Position numbers and translations under genes: made by a program
Shown: one piece after another, positions 34,831 through 46,480 of the stretch
How positions within the stretch are numbered: the first letter of the stretch is position 1
How the letters are laid out: every line of letters begins with the position of its first letter
DNA from: Antilocapra americana
Lineage: Eukaryota > Chordata > Mammalia > Artiodactyla > Antilocapridae
DNA length: 64,000 nt
Assembly (NCBI GenBank): GCA_007570785.1
Contig: ML664161.1
Coordinates: 17,795,856 to 17,859,855, forward strand
Reading direction: 5' to 3'
The notes under the pieces: model-generated
Told to the model about the DNA's origin: nothing
What the model saw: only the letters and a program-made list of their open reading frames with translations
The model's database searches: none

Positions 34831-37560
34831 GGCTTGCTCATAAGATTACATTTATTTTGGTATTTGAGAGGACAGTAGTGGCAAAGAAATAGTGTTATTT
34901 CTGAATTTACCTAATAGAATTCCAATAAATGTTAAATGAAAGATGATTAGACTGGTTCTGGCTCAATAGGTGCTGGTGATCATTATTTTATCTTTAGGTA
35001 CAATGTATTAGTACTATATACTTTGAAGAGTTTTGGGTTGAGTTCAATGTGAAATTTGTATAATGCACGTAATTAATAGATTATAATTTTCCTCTTTATC
35101 CTCTCATTTCTCTTCCTTTAATCCCTATACCTCACTACTAATTTTGGACCAATTTATATCAGAGTACTGAACACCTGAAGGACTGTTGGGATATTCTAGT
35201 CATGTCTGAATGTAGAATTGCCTTGTGGAGAAATGCTGGTCTCCACTAACTTTCTCTCTATGTTGTTTGCCCCCCAGTGGCATTTACTTTGTATGTTTTC
35301 AAACTGAAAGGAAGATTATATTCAGACTGTAGGAGCATAAAACTAAATGGAACCACAAATTCAGTAATTTGTGTATGTAAAAAAGTGAGATCCAGAGAGG
35401 TTCTGTTGTTTACCTAAGGTCACACAGCATGTTGTCTCCGTAGTTCTATGCATTGTGCAAATCTACATTGCCTTTCCTCCCCTGAGCTTTGTGATGAGCT
35501 CTTACAACTCTAGGACCCATGTGAGACCTGCATGTCATTCTTCAGAGAGCTGCAAATGAACCTACCTCATCTTCTGCTGCATCTCCCAGAAAATACATTT
35601 ATAGAAAGGTTCTTTGCTCTTATTTTTTCCCCGAAGCTCATGTTAGTCATTAAATGGCTATTTAATATAAAGAAATAAATTAAACAGGGGAGGGGAAGAA
35701 ACGCCTTTCTTAAATTTTCTTCCCAGTTGCTTTTTATGCAGGTGGGTTGCTGCAGAAGTCCCCTCTTCTGAAGCCCATCTGGGATGTTAGTTTAGCTCTA
35801 TTGATGTTGAAGACTCCGTCTTTCATCATAACCACATGCCAAGACAATAAGTAATTGAACCACATGTTTTGCCTTTTTAAAAAGGTGTAATCTCCTTCTG
35901 AAGTGTAGAGATGTTTAGCAGGGGTTTTCTAATTTATCTGTCATCACACCATGCAGGCTAGGCTCCAAGCCCCAAATTCAGTGTCTCTTTATCACTGTCT
36001 TTTGATGAACACCTGTTTCCAGCATACAAATATATCTGCTGAAATGCAAAATTAAAATAATTTCAACAGTATAGGAATAATTAGGAACCTTTTTCTGAAA
36101 GGTCCACCTGTTCTAAATATGAAAATATCATATTTAGTTGCATGTACATCCCTTTATCACTACATATTCTTTATGCTAGGTATGTATATACTTGATAATA
36201 ATTCTCTGATATTCCACTAAGTAAAAATAAATTTTTTCATTTTTAGATATTTAATTGTAAGCAATTTTTAAAAAACAACCAGAGTTCTCTATGTTGCTTG
36301 GGAGAGAGAAATTCTCTTTAGAAATTTATCTCTAAAACTTTTCAAGGGAAATTACTCCAAAACTTTTTAAGGGAAGAGACTTTGCAAATGTTCTGTTATT
36401 TATGATTGACTGTACCTTTTGTTAAGGATTCGACATTATAAATACAACAAAGATTATGTGAATCTTAAGTTAGTTTCAGTAGACATTAGTTTTTAAATGG
36501 TAAAGATATATGGGCTGTTAAAAATATTTTTTCCAAAGTTTGGTATATGAAAACAATTAAAGCAACAGACTTAATATGAAGAATTACTTTTTAATTATCA
36601 TTCATGTCACTTTATATTTAAGACTTTATCCATCATGCTTCCTTTTGGCTTTCCCATAAACTATGGGTGGTTGGTTGGTGCCTTCAAAGTAAAATTATGT
36701 AGCAACCGTAATCCTCTGTTTGTGGCCCTCACCAAGAGTGACCCTCTTTCCTGACAACTTTAGAGAAAAGATCCCCATTTCCAAGAATTCATATTGCAAA
36801 AAGAGAAGCCCACACAGATTTAAAATATATATATATCCAGAGCAAGAGACCTTATATGCAACAAGCTATGTAATGATTTCCTATTTAACATTAGTCATAG
36901 TGGTGTTCACTCAATAAGAAGTAACCTTGTATTTATTATCCAAACACTCAATAAAGCAAAATTCTCAGATGAAAGCCATGTTAATGTAGAATTGTATTAT
37001 AATTGGTCTTTATTTCAGAAAGTGAAACCTGAAGTGCCAGATTTTGTGTTTTTCTGACAGGCATGCAAAAAAGTAAATCACCAGTTGCCTGGCTGTTACA
37101 TGCAAAGTTGTCCACTAGGCATTTATGTGGCTGGTTGCTTTTTAGCTGTCAGGGATATTTTGGGCAGTCTTATATACATAAGACTAATTATACTAATTAA
37201 CCCACACCAACGTGTGAGCAGTAAGCGTGACTACTATTAGGATGTAATTTTTTTTAAATCCTTTATTGTGTACATTTAGAAACACAGCAGTTTCAGATTT
37301 ACCATACAATAGGAAAAGGAGTTATCCAAATTGAATAAATACACATTTTAAGTTGGGTAAATAAATTAATATATGGCACATGAAACCTACACTTGTGTTA
37401 CAAATATGCCCTTGCTTACGAATGATTTTCTGTGTAGGTGTATGGATTGTAGCGTTTGTGGTCGTTAAATTATGGGGCTCTCTATTCACTTTGCTTAATA
37501 TAATGTAGCAATATCACATTAAGTGTATAGCTTTTAATTCTGATGTGAGTAGTTGTATTA
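34831..37560. other. Repeat-poor non-coding block
   Basis: About 2.7 kb with only a weak reversed MIR near 35385-35470 ('gtcacacagcatgttgtctc'). Segments 35560-36020 and 36940-37240 have mixed composition with homeodomain-like cores and look under-invaded by transposons. No frame is supported as a gene. Confidence 0.5.
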
Positions 37561-37562
37561 GG

Positions 37563-38035
37563 TAGATTAATCACCCCTCAGAGATACCTGTATTCCAATC
37601 CCCAAAACCTATGACCATGTAAACTTACATGACAAACAAAAACAAATAACCTTGTAGATGTGAGTTAGACAAGAATTTTAAGATAAGGAGCTTATCCTGG
37701 AGTATTTTAGTAAACCAAAATAACCCCAAAGGTCCTTCTAAAGAGGGAGGTGGGAGAGTTGGTATCAGATATGATGTAATATAAGAATGAATCAGCCTGT
37801 TGGTTTTAAAGATAAAGAAGAGGCCATGAGCCAAGGTATATGGGCAGCATCTAGCAACTGGAAATGAGAAGCACACTAATTCTTCCCTGAACCTTCAGGA
37901 AGGAATCTAGCCTTGCCACACCTTGATTTTAGCCCACTGAGACTTCTAGAAGTATAATATAATAAATTTGTTATGTTTAAAGCTGCTAAGTTTGTGGTAA
38001 CTGGTTACATCAGCAATAGAAAACTAATATGGTTG
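37563..38035 (+). mobile_element. Solo LTR, MaLR-like
   Basis: Landmarks of an old mammalian LTR in order: 'agatacctgtattccaatcc', 'gtccttctaaagagggaggt', 'gaggccatgagccaaggtat', 'cacaccttgattttagccca', 'ctgctaagtttgtggtaact' and the end 'agaaaactaatatg'. The class (ERVL-MaLR-like) is by resemblance; no internal retroviral sequence lies next to it. Confidence 0.7.
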
Positions 38036-38595
38036 GTTTGGGGGGGATCTTTTTGGTTTCTCAGAGACTCAGATTCCTTGTCTGTGAAGAACTAATAACA
38101 TTTGCTTGTTATTTTTATAAAAACTAATGTATGTAAAAGTGCTTTTAAATATTTAAAATATTACAACATGAGGTCATTTATAAAATAAGTAAAACTATTT
38201 CTAAATCTTACAGTAACTAAGAGACTGTCATTGTAAGATTTAATCATTTAAAAATCTTCCCTAAATCCCCATCAATTAAGAACTAGTGACTAGAGAACAT
38301 GGAATATGTCCAGCTTCATTAGAAAGCATCTGTCAGAACGTATCCAGGCAGCCAGAGAAAGGGATTGAGTAAATGACCTGGACAGTATGAAAAGCCAAGA
38401 ACATAACTGATGTCAACAGGGCAGCAAAGATTCAACGGACAGGAAATTATCTCAGCAGGGCTGAGGAAAACAAAAAATACGGGGACTCATTAAAAGACCA
38501 AGGTAGATTATTTACAGCAAAAAATAGCTTAAATGACCCTTAAACACTATTTTCTGAAAAGATGGGTAGACAACTCTTTTTGCTCAGGGGTATTC
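38036..38595. other. Unique non-coding sequence
   Basis: Nothing assignable. Confidence 0.5.
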
Positions 38596-38599
38596 AGTA

Positions 38600-38960
38600 T
38601 TGAATTACTTTAATTAGAAAAAAAAATTGAAAACCATCTTAAATGTCCAACATTAGGGAATGGTTAAGTAAAATATGGTTTAACAATAGCATTTGATACT
38701 GTAATTAGAAGTACTAATCAAAAGCTTTTAATAACCTTTGAGGGAAAATAGATACATATATAGAGTATAATAACAACTATGTAAAAATCCTCTTAAAAAG
38801 CTAAGAAGAAATAATCAAATTAAAATGTTATCAGTGGCTACCTCTGAACGATGGAGTAATGGTGATGTTTTCCTTTTTTCAGTTTTTCCTTTTCCAGTTT
38901 TATAAAATACATATGCATTACTTTCTGTAATTCTCCCAAGACAGCACATATTTTAGAAAA
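38600..38960 (+). mobile_element. Old L1M 3' end
   Basis: 'cttaaatgtccaacattagg', 'gaatggttaagtaaaatatg', 'gttatcagtggctacctctg', 'cattactttctgtaattctc' follow the 3' end of medium-age mammalian L1. Confidence 0.72.
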
Positions 38961-39108
38961 GTATACCATAGTCTTAAGAGGATCTTCTAACTGGGCAAAT
39001 TTATTCACTGTTGCTATTTACCAGTTAATGACTATCTCCTCTCACTTTTACTTTAACCCAGTGACATTTATTGGACACTTTGTTCCAGTAACCTTTCTTT
39101 GTTGGCTG

Positions 39109-39301
39109 TTGGTTTAGTCTCTCTCTTGCAACCCCATGGACTGTAGCACACCAGGCTCCTCTGCCCATGGGATTCTCCAGGCAAGAATATTAGAGTGGGT
39201 TGCCATTTCCTTCTCCAGGGGATCTTCCCGATTGAGGAATCAAACCCAGGTCTCCTTCATTGCAGGCAGATTCTTCACTGACTGAGCTATGAGGGAAACC
39301 C
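39109..39301 (-). mobile_element. Bov-tA/BOV-A-type SINE
   Basis: 'cttgcaaccccatggactgt', 'tctccaggcaagaatattag', 'tgcaggcagattcttcactg' reversed; head 'gggtttccctcatagctcag' on the minus strand. The extreme 3' end is worn. Confidence 0.93.
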
Positions 39302-39389
39302 AAACTCACTTTGCTAGGTGGTATGAAAAATAAAACAGTGAGTAAAATATAGTATTATTAATGTAGTACTTAGTTTAGTATAATATTGA

Positions 39390-39760
39390 CCTCTGGGATT
39401 TATAGGCTACTGGAAAGGAAATAAAAATAAACATTACATCCAGGTTTGAGGTATAAAGACAAAACTGGGGAAGAATAGGGCTAAGTGAGATGAGGTGACT
39501 CATGGAAGTCATAGCATCTTAGAAGGGACTTTCCAGATAACCAGGACATGAATAAAGAGATTGGGAAGGATGGGAGCATGTGTGGTATGACATGCCATTG
39601 GTGTTGTCATAGAAGGGGGAGAGGACAAAGGTATGTTCAGAGAACAGTGGATTTTCCCAGTTAGAATTTGGGGAGAATCATAAGAGGAAGGGGTAGAAGG
39701 AGAAAAGAGAGTTAGAAAAGAAGCTGAAGGCCTGGTTGTGAAGGGTCCTGAAGTCTTAGC
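39390..39760 (-). mobile_element. L2 LINE relic
   Basis: Plus strand resembles reversed L2: 'ttagaagggactttccagat', 'gattgggaaggatgggagca', 'ctggttgtgaagggtcctga'. Strongly diverged. Confidence 0.5.
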
Positions 39761-39974
39761 TGATAAATCTGGATATCAGCTTTGTGCACATTAGCTTCTT
39801 GACATTTAGCCATCGAGACAGAAAAGCTAAGAAAGAAAGGCTACATAGTCACCTGAATGGTTGACAGCAAGATGTTTGACTACATGTTAACGCTTCATTC
39901 AAATGTTTTGCAATGTTGAAGGCACATCCGTAGGACACATGGATTCTATTAATTGTATCTGCTGGGGCTGAATT

Positions 39975-40290
39975 TTATTTTATTTTTAAAATTTTTATTG
40001 AAATATAGTTGATTTGGGCTTCCCTGTTGACTCAGTGGTAAAGAATCTGGCTGCCAAGCAGGAGACTGGGTTTGACTCCTGGGTCAGGAAGATCCCTTGG
40101 AGAAGGAAATGACAACCCACTCCAGTATTCTTGGCTGCAAAATCTCATGGACAGAGGAGCCTGGCAGGCTATAGTCCATGAAGTGCAGAAGTGTCAGACA
40201 TGACTTAGCAATTGAACAACAATAGTTGATTTCCATTGTTGTGTTAGATTCAAGTATACAGCAAGGTGATTCCTGTATACGTATCTGTGG
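39975..40290 (-). mobile_element. Artiodactyl L1 3' UTR split by a SINE
   Basis: Plus strand 'tttttattgaaatatagttg' at the left continues on the far side of the SINE as 'ttccattgttgtgttagatt' and 'caagtatacagcaaggtgat'. This is the reversed 3' UTR also seen at 58.7 kb. Confidence 0.82.
40016..40221 (+). mobile_element. Bov-tA/BOV-A-type SINE nested in L1
   Basis: 'gggcttccctgttgactcag', 'ggcaggctatagtccatgaa', 'cagacatgacttagcaattg'. An 11-bp duplication of L1 sequence, atagttgattt, lies at 40005-40015 and 40222-40232. Confidence 0.96.
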
Positions 40291-41599
40291 CAAAATTTTA
40301 AAGAAATGATTCCGACTGGCCCTCTTGTCCCATCAGACCCCTGGGATGAATCTTGAAGCAGTATGGTAACTAGGATTCAAATTCAGAGCTTTAGAGACTG
40401 GCTACTTCCATATGCAGGAAGTCCTCCCTTGCCCAACTTCTTTATTTGGTATTTGTACACATACTGTTTCCTCTCCAAAACCATAGCTTTTCAGTGGACA
40501 AGAATAGTGTCATCTTACGTTTGTTCATCTCCTTTCTTCTATTTGAGCATAGACAAATAACCTTAACGTTTTAATAATAAGTGAACTGTCATCCTATCCA
40601 TTTGTGTCAATTCATGTGCAGCAGTACCTGCTCAGCATTTAGAGTTAAAGGAGTTCTTTGGAAGAAGCCATTGCCTGAGATATTTGGAAGGATCATGGCA
40701 GTATCCTGAGTCCTCTGATGTTACTTTACCATTTCCCCCATTTCCACTATATTTTCTGACTGAACATGTTAGCTTTGGATGGCTCATAATTTAATTCTCC
40801 TTTTTAAACTGTTAATGTAAGTGTCTGGACTGAGAAAAATAATCTATTTTTTAGGAGATTTCTTTCCACATGGTATTTTAAAATCTTTTCTGCCTCCATC
40901 GGTTGTCTGATCAAATGGCAGTTCTTGCTCCATTCTCTTAGACTCTTTTTAATGGCATGTTTTCCCAGCCTTTTGTCATTATTACTACCCTTTGGATTCT
41001 TTCCAAATTAGCAATCTAATTTTTTTAACATAGAAAGAGCCCAAAATTGCATGCAGTTTTCCAGACAGAGCTTTAGGAGTTTGGTGAATAATAGGATAAT
41101 TACTTCCCGTGTGAACTTTATTGACACCCAAAGAGATTTGTAGGCATTCTATTTTCCTTTTTTATCCCAAAGGATGATGTTCACTAAGAAATGATCAGAT
41201 CTTTTATTAGGGAAAACTTAATGAGAAGTTTTGCTAAGTAACAAATTAGGCGATACCAAAATACTGTCAATTATCTAAAAGATGGACATTTCTGTTTGGA
41301 AATACTGCCTTTAGTGTAAGTTTTAAGCTTCATTATTTTGTTCAGTAGTAGTAATTAGAGTAGGACACTCTCAAGGAGTGGTTTGGGGTGGGAGAACACC
41401 TCATCTGCTCCGCATTTAATCATGCAGCATGGGAACTTCCATGAAAAATAGTCAAGACCATAAGTAAAGGTGAAACTGACATCAGTTAGTATTGCATATT
41501 CCTACATATATTTATGTATGTTTGTTAAACATTCTGTATAGTGCATTGATCTATAAGATCTGGTTGTAAACGTGAACAAAACTGTTTCTGACTATAAAC
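40291..41599. other. Non-coding sequence, possible CR1/L3 remnant
   Basis: 'catgcagttttccagacaga' to 'ataggataattacttcc' at about 41045-41110 is faintly like an old CR1/L3 element. The rest is unique; no gene. Confidence 0.35.
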
Positions 41600-41860
41600 C
41601 AAATTTTTTCACTTCTCAAAAATCTCTAGTAGCTTCCTCTCTCACAAGGATAAAGTACACGTACCTGACTCTGGTTTACAAGGCACCTGGGAATCTGGGC
41701 CCTGCCCCCTCCTTGACCACATCAACACTGCTGTCACACAGAGGGCCTCTGCCAGAATAGCTGGGGCCCAGGGTGGAGCTCAGAGAATCACTGACTGTTA
41801 ACTCTTACTTTATGCCAGTCAGTAAGCTGCATGTTTTACAGACATTGTTGTAGTCAAGCC
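41600..41860 (+). mobile_element. L2 LINE relic
   Basis: 'agtagcttcctctctcacaa', 'ggataaagtacacgtacctg', 'gggaatctgggccctgcccc' follow L2 order. A reversed MIR-like end may follow at 41800. Confidence 0.6.
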
Positions 41861-42469
41861 AAAGAAGAAAGATACCTTTAACTGATTGTATTATTTTTTA
41901 CTAGTAGTATGTTAAACATTACTAATATTAGTAGTAATATTAGACCATTATTACTTATTGTTATTATTAAAGAAGAGAAAAAGTTATTGAAGAAGAGAAG
42001 TAGTTCATAGTCATTCAACTAATAGTTGATTGAACCAGACAACTGTGCTCCAAAGACTTCCTTGTCCTTGGATATTCTGTTGAAAAATTTCAACAGAGTT
42101 GAATTATGTAGATAATGGGGAAAAACTGCTTTTCTTCAAGAAACTTTCAATTTAGTACACTTACTGTATGGATAACAGTCATTTAGTTTACTTTCTGAGT
42201 CTGAAGAATTAGCTGTTCTACAACTGACTTCCAGTTCAAGATGATTGCTTGGACCTAAGTATTTAATGTTCCTCCTTCCCAAATTTCTATTGAAATTAAC
42301 AAGAAGTGCAAATTAGGAGGAAAAAAAACTGTTTCAGACCTAGAAAGGTGGAAAAGATTGACCAATAGAGCAGAAACCCAGAGTCTATGTTATATCCTGC
42401 AAATAGACTTGCATAACCTCCTGTTGTTGGAGTGCCCCGGGACTTTGGCCTAGGTACCTTCTTTCTTCA

Positions 42470-43720
42470 ATTATACACAATGAAACCTATCTCTATTGCT
42501 GCTTTGGATTTTCTCCAAAACTCTAAATTTGTATACCCAACTGACTCTTGGACATCATCCATCAGTACTCAATGGGAATGTCAAATTTAAAGTAGTCAAA
42601 ACAGAACTCATAATTCTTCCACCGTCTGTCAAACCTGTCCCCCACCAGGCATTTCCATTTCAGTAAACACACACTGTTCTCTACCCAATTGCTAAAAATA
42701 AAAATCTAAATATAATATTTGATACTCCTCTTGTTCTTACCGCTCACCCACTGCAAATTCAAACCATCAGCAGGTCCTGTGATCTCAATATCCAAAATAT
42801 GCCTGGAATCTGATGACTTCTCTCTGTCTCCATCACCTGTCCTACTGATGCTCTTGTTTCTCCTAGAATAGTTTCCCACACAGCAGAAGTGGGAGCTTTT
42901 AGAATAGAAAATTGTATTCTGTTACTCCTTCCCCACAGCAAAAGCAGACACAGAAACAAACCCCACAATTTAAAACTCACAAGAGCTTTGCATCTTGTGA
43001 TTTATGAAGTCCTACTTTATCTGGTAACTGCTACCCTTTGTCACTTTCTCACTCTCTTAATGTGCACCGGCTCCCTTCAGTTTTTCAAAACTCACCAGCT
43101 CAGAGGGTGGGACAAATTGAGAGACTAGCATTGACATAATATACCACCATGTATGAAACAGGTAACTAGTGGGAAGCTGCAGTATAACACAGGGAGCTCA
43201 GCTCGGTGTTCTGTGATGACGACATGGGTGGGATGGGGCAGAGTGGGAGGGAGGCTCAAGAGGGAGGGGATATATGTATACTTATGGCTGATTTCACACT
43301 GTTGTACAGCAGAAATAACACAACACTGTAAAGTGATTATACTCCAATTAAGAAATAAATTTTGAAAAACTCACCAACTTTTCCATCTCAGGGTCTTTGC
43401 ACTAGGCTTTCCTTTCCCCAGTCTCAGGATAATCATTACTGATCTTTACCCTGTTGGCTGTTTCTCATCAAATTGATGTTCGCCCTTTAGAGAGACCCTG
43501 ACTAACCTCCCAAGTTGAAGTATGTAACCCTTCTTTCTCTATGTAGTAATTATCACTGGCTGAACCTTTTCCTGTATATTTGTTGTCTATTGTTCTTTTC
43601 ACCTTCTAAGAAAAATCCCCCCAAAACAAGGACCATGTCTGTTTTGTTTAGTGCAGAATTTGCCCTAACTATGTGATACATAGTAGGCACTCAGTGAATA
43701 TTTTAGTGAAAGAATGATTT
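42470..43720 (+). mobile_element. L2 LINE relic split by an L1 3' end
   Basis: L2-like sequence on the left ('gacatcatccatcagtactc', 'ctgatgctcttgtttctcct') is continued beyond the L1 insert by 'ctcagggtctttgcactagg', 'gagagaccctgactaacctc', and the L2 end 'atagtaggcactcagtgaat'. Ordinary frames here, such as 42759-43128, are shadows. Confidence 0.75.
43101..43365 (+). mobile_element. L1 3' end nested in L2
   Basis: 'cagagggtgggacaaattga', 'gggaagctgcagtataacac', 'gctcggtgttctgtgatgac', 'ggggatatatgtatacttat', ending in 'ccaattaagaaataaatttt'. A 14-bp duplication with one mismatch lies at 43087-43100 and 43366-43379. Confidence 0.92.
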
Positions 43721-43759
43721 TTAATATGGTTTTGAAATATAATACAAATATCAAAAATA

Positions 43760-44760
43760 ATAATTATTATAATCTAAATATAAAGATAATTTCACCCAAA
43801 TCTGAGCAGTATGGTAAATCTATATAAAAGAGTTATCATAGGAAATGCAAAATAAGATGATAGAAGCTAGACCAAATGCTACCAGTTGCTACAGCAAGTC
43901 TAAGTTAAGCTATACCATTAAACAAATATTTCAGATTGGGTCTCAAAATATAATAAAGCTACTTGATACTTATGAGACATACCTAAAGTAAAAAGATAAA
44001 CAAAAGCTATAAATGAGAGGAAAGGCAAAGAAAAATCTGGAATATGGAAAAATGGGTAGTAATAACAGGCAAAACAGCAACAAAAGAGACGTGTATTTTA
44101 TGTTGATAAAATGTACCATTCACAGAGAAACTGTAGCAGTGATATAGTGATACCATTGTACACTCAATAACATAATATTAAAATACATAAATCAGTAAAC
44201 TTAAAAATTCCACATTAAAAAAATCACAATCATAGTAGAAGTCTTTAGTATACCTTTTCTTGAGACTTTGATGAGACAAATATACAGGAAATAACACTGT
44301 CACTGATAACTGTGTTTGTTTAAATACATATGGATTTTTATACTCTACTAACAGAGAATACCTATTTTTCAAACATCAAGAGAAAGTTACAAATTTGCTT
44401 AAATCCAGGGAGGCAAAGAAGTCTTAAATAAATACTAAAATGTTATGAACACTTATCCTTTAACAATGAAGCAATAAATCTAAATGTATAAATGTAAGCA
44501 GTATCAAACCACAAGAAAACTAAACATTCTATTTAAATAAATATATTTCTCAAAAAGAAATGAAAACTTCCACTGTTAATGAAATTAATACATTTTGTGA
44601 GATGCAGCAACAAATTCATACAGAGTCAAATTCATAAATTTAAATGCTTTCATTAAAAAAGGATTAATAAATAAACTAAGCATATGAATGAAGAATTTTA
44701 AAAGCAACCAAGAAGCATGAAAAAGAACAGTTATTAATGAAGAATAAAATAGAAACTATT
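43760..44760 (+). mobile_element. Decayed L1M relic (ORF2 5' part)
   Basis: Worn L1 ORF2 landmarks in order: 'tttcagattgggtctcaaaa', 'tgagacatacctaaagtaaa', 'acagagaatacctatttttc', 'ttttgtgagatgcagcaaca'. It is A-rich on this strand, as L1 coding strands are. No intact frame remains. Confidence 0.72.
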
Positions 44761-44939
44761 GAAGTATGTTTCATTCTCCTACGAAGGCTGAAGGTCCTGA
44801 TCATATTCTCCCTGTATGGAGGTCCTCTGTACATCAGCAGTGGAGTAACGCAGTAGTTCAATTAGATCCATGTTTTGAAATATTCAGAATCTGAATATTC
44901 AGAAGCCTTCCCTTCACATTGTTTCATAGATACTGCCTC

Positions 44940-45100
44940 CATCCTTTCTGAGTGCTTAGTGTATGCTGCCTACTTTATAATCATAACTTTATTTAATTCT
45001 CACAAAGACCTGTGGGTATTATTATTATTCCATATTGTAAATGAGGAACTACCCCAATTCATGCAGCTAGTCAATAATAGAACTAGGGGATTTAAACTCA
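44940..45100 (-). mobile_element. MIR SINE relic
   Basis: 'gagtgcttagtgtatgctgc', 'attgtaaatgaggaactacc', 'tcatgcagctagtcaataat' are the reversed MIR core. Confidence 0.72.
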
Positions 45101-45344
45101 TTTGTATGACAGCCAAGCCTATGATTGCAACCACCACTAACCCACATCACCTTCTCCCCTAAATTATCAACAGTTCTATAATGCCTTAGTGTCAGCAGTA
45201 TTTACCCTTGATACAAAAAAAGACATTAAAGCAAGAAAGTAAGTTTTGTCTACTCAGTTCTAACATATGATTCTTTTCATTTTACAGTTGAATAAGAAGC
45301 ATTTGGGTTGTTTTACAGTTTTAGGTGTTATAGAGTTTTGGCCA

Positions 45345-45500
45345 GAGTGATGCAACTCAGACTTTAATGTGCATCTACTCAAGGATGTTGTGAAAATGCA
45401 GATTCTGTTTCAGCAGGTTTGGGGTGGGGCCAAGAGTCTGCATTTCTAACAACTTCCTAAGTGATGCTGATGCTGTGGTTCCATCAAACATACTTTGCAT
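45345..45500 (+). mobile_element. MER5-type DNA transposon relic
   Basis: 'tcagactttaatgtgcatct', 'gaaaatgcagattctgtttc', 'ggggccaagagtctgcattt', 'cctaagtgatgctgatgctg'. MER5 is near-symmetrical, so the strand is uncertain. Confidence 0.7.
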
Positions 45501-45580
45501 ACCAACTGACTAAAAGATCATCACCAACTTTTAGTTTTCTAAATCTGGGATAGTTATTAGGTACGAGATGGTGTTCAATT

Positions 45581-45957
45581 TGTAGTTCAATATCTCAGTT
45601 GTGCCCAACTCTTTGCGACTCCATGGACTGCAGCATGCCAGGCTTCCCTGTCCTTCACTATTTCCTGGAGTTTGCTCAAACTCATGTGCATTGAGTCACT
45701 GATGCTATCTAACCATCTTATCCTCTGCCACCCTCTTCTTCTTCTGCCTTCAATCTTTCCCAGCTTCAGGGTCTTTTCTAATGAGTCATCTCTTTGCATC
45801 AGGTGGCAAAAATATTGGAGCTTCAGCTTCAGCATCAGTCCTTCCAATGAACATTCAGGTTTGATTTCCTTTAGAATTGATTGATCTCCTTGCAGTCCAA
45901 GGGACTCTCAAGAGTCTTCTCCAATACCACAGTTCAAAAGCATCAGTTCTTTGGTAC
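45581..45957 (-). mobile_element. BovB LINE 3' end
   Basis: 'gactgcagcatgccaggctt', 'attggagcttcagcttcagc', 'gcagtccaagggactctcaa', up to 'agcatcagttctttggt'. The minus-strand frame at 45587-45847 is a fragment of the BovB ORF2 C-terminus ([12 protein letters not shown], then [14 protein letters not shown]). Confidence 0.94.
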
Positions 45958-46109
45958 AGGTATGAAATGAGGAGGGTGAATGACTAGCCTCCAAGATAAC
46001 ACACTGCTTTCCAACAGAAGAAATTGGATGTATAGACAAGTTCTAAAGACCTTGATTACATATTTGCCTAAAGATTCTTGGCCAGAATTAGCTCACGAGT
46101 TGAAGGAGA

Positions 46110-46480
46110 ACAGCTACGAATATTTACTGAGTGATCAGGGCCAAGCTCTGTGCTGGATACTTCTGTTATCTTGTTAGTCCTTCCCAGATCCCTGTGAGGA
46201 GGACGGTACACACCTGCACCCCTACACATCATATAACTGGTCCATTGTGGAGGACAAGGGTAGACAGGAGCAGAAACAGCTTGCGAGCAACACCATGTTC
46301 TCGTACTACATCAGACACTTGCATTTATGTCAGTTCATTTCAACCTCATGTCTGTCATGTGAAATAAACATTCTGACCTCTGTTTTTCCTAAATGAGAAA
46401 ACTGAAGCTCAAAGACGTGTCTAAGGCTATTAAGCTCTTGGGTGGCAAATGTAAGGTTAAAATCTAGAATTGCTTGACTC
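46110..46480 (-). mobile_element. MIR-type relics
   Basis: 'tactgagtgatcagggccaa' and 'gctctgtgctggatacttct' at 46120-46170, and 'tttttcctaaatgagaaaac' then 'tgaagctcaaagacgtgtct' at 46382-46422, are reversed MIR landmarks. They may be one long or two adjacent copies. Confidence 0.6.

Noticed and set aside
37563..38035. Endogenous retrovirus provirus
   Set aside because: Only a solo LTR-like sequence is present; no gag, pol or env-like sequence lies nearby.
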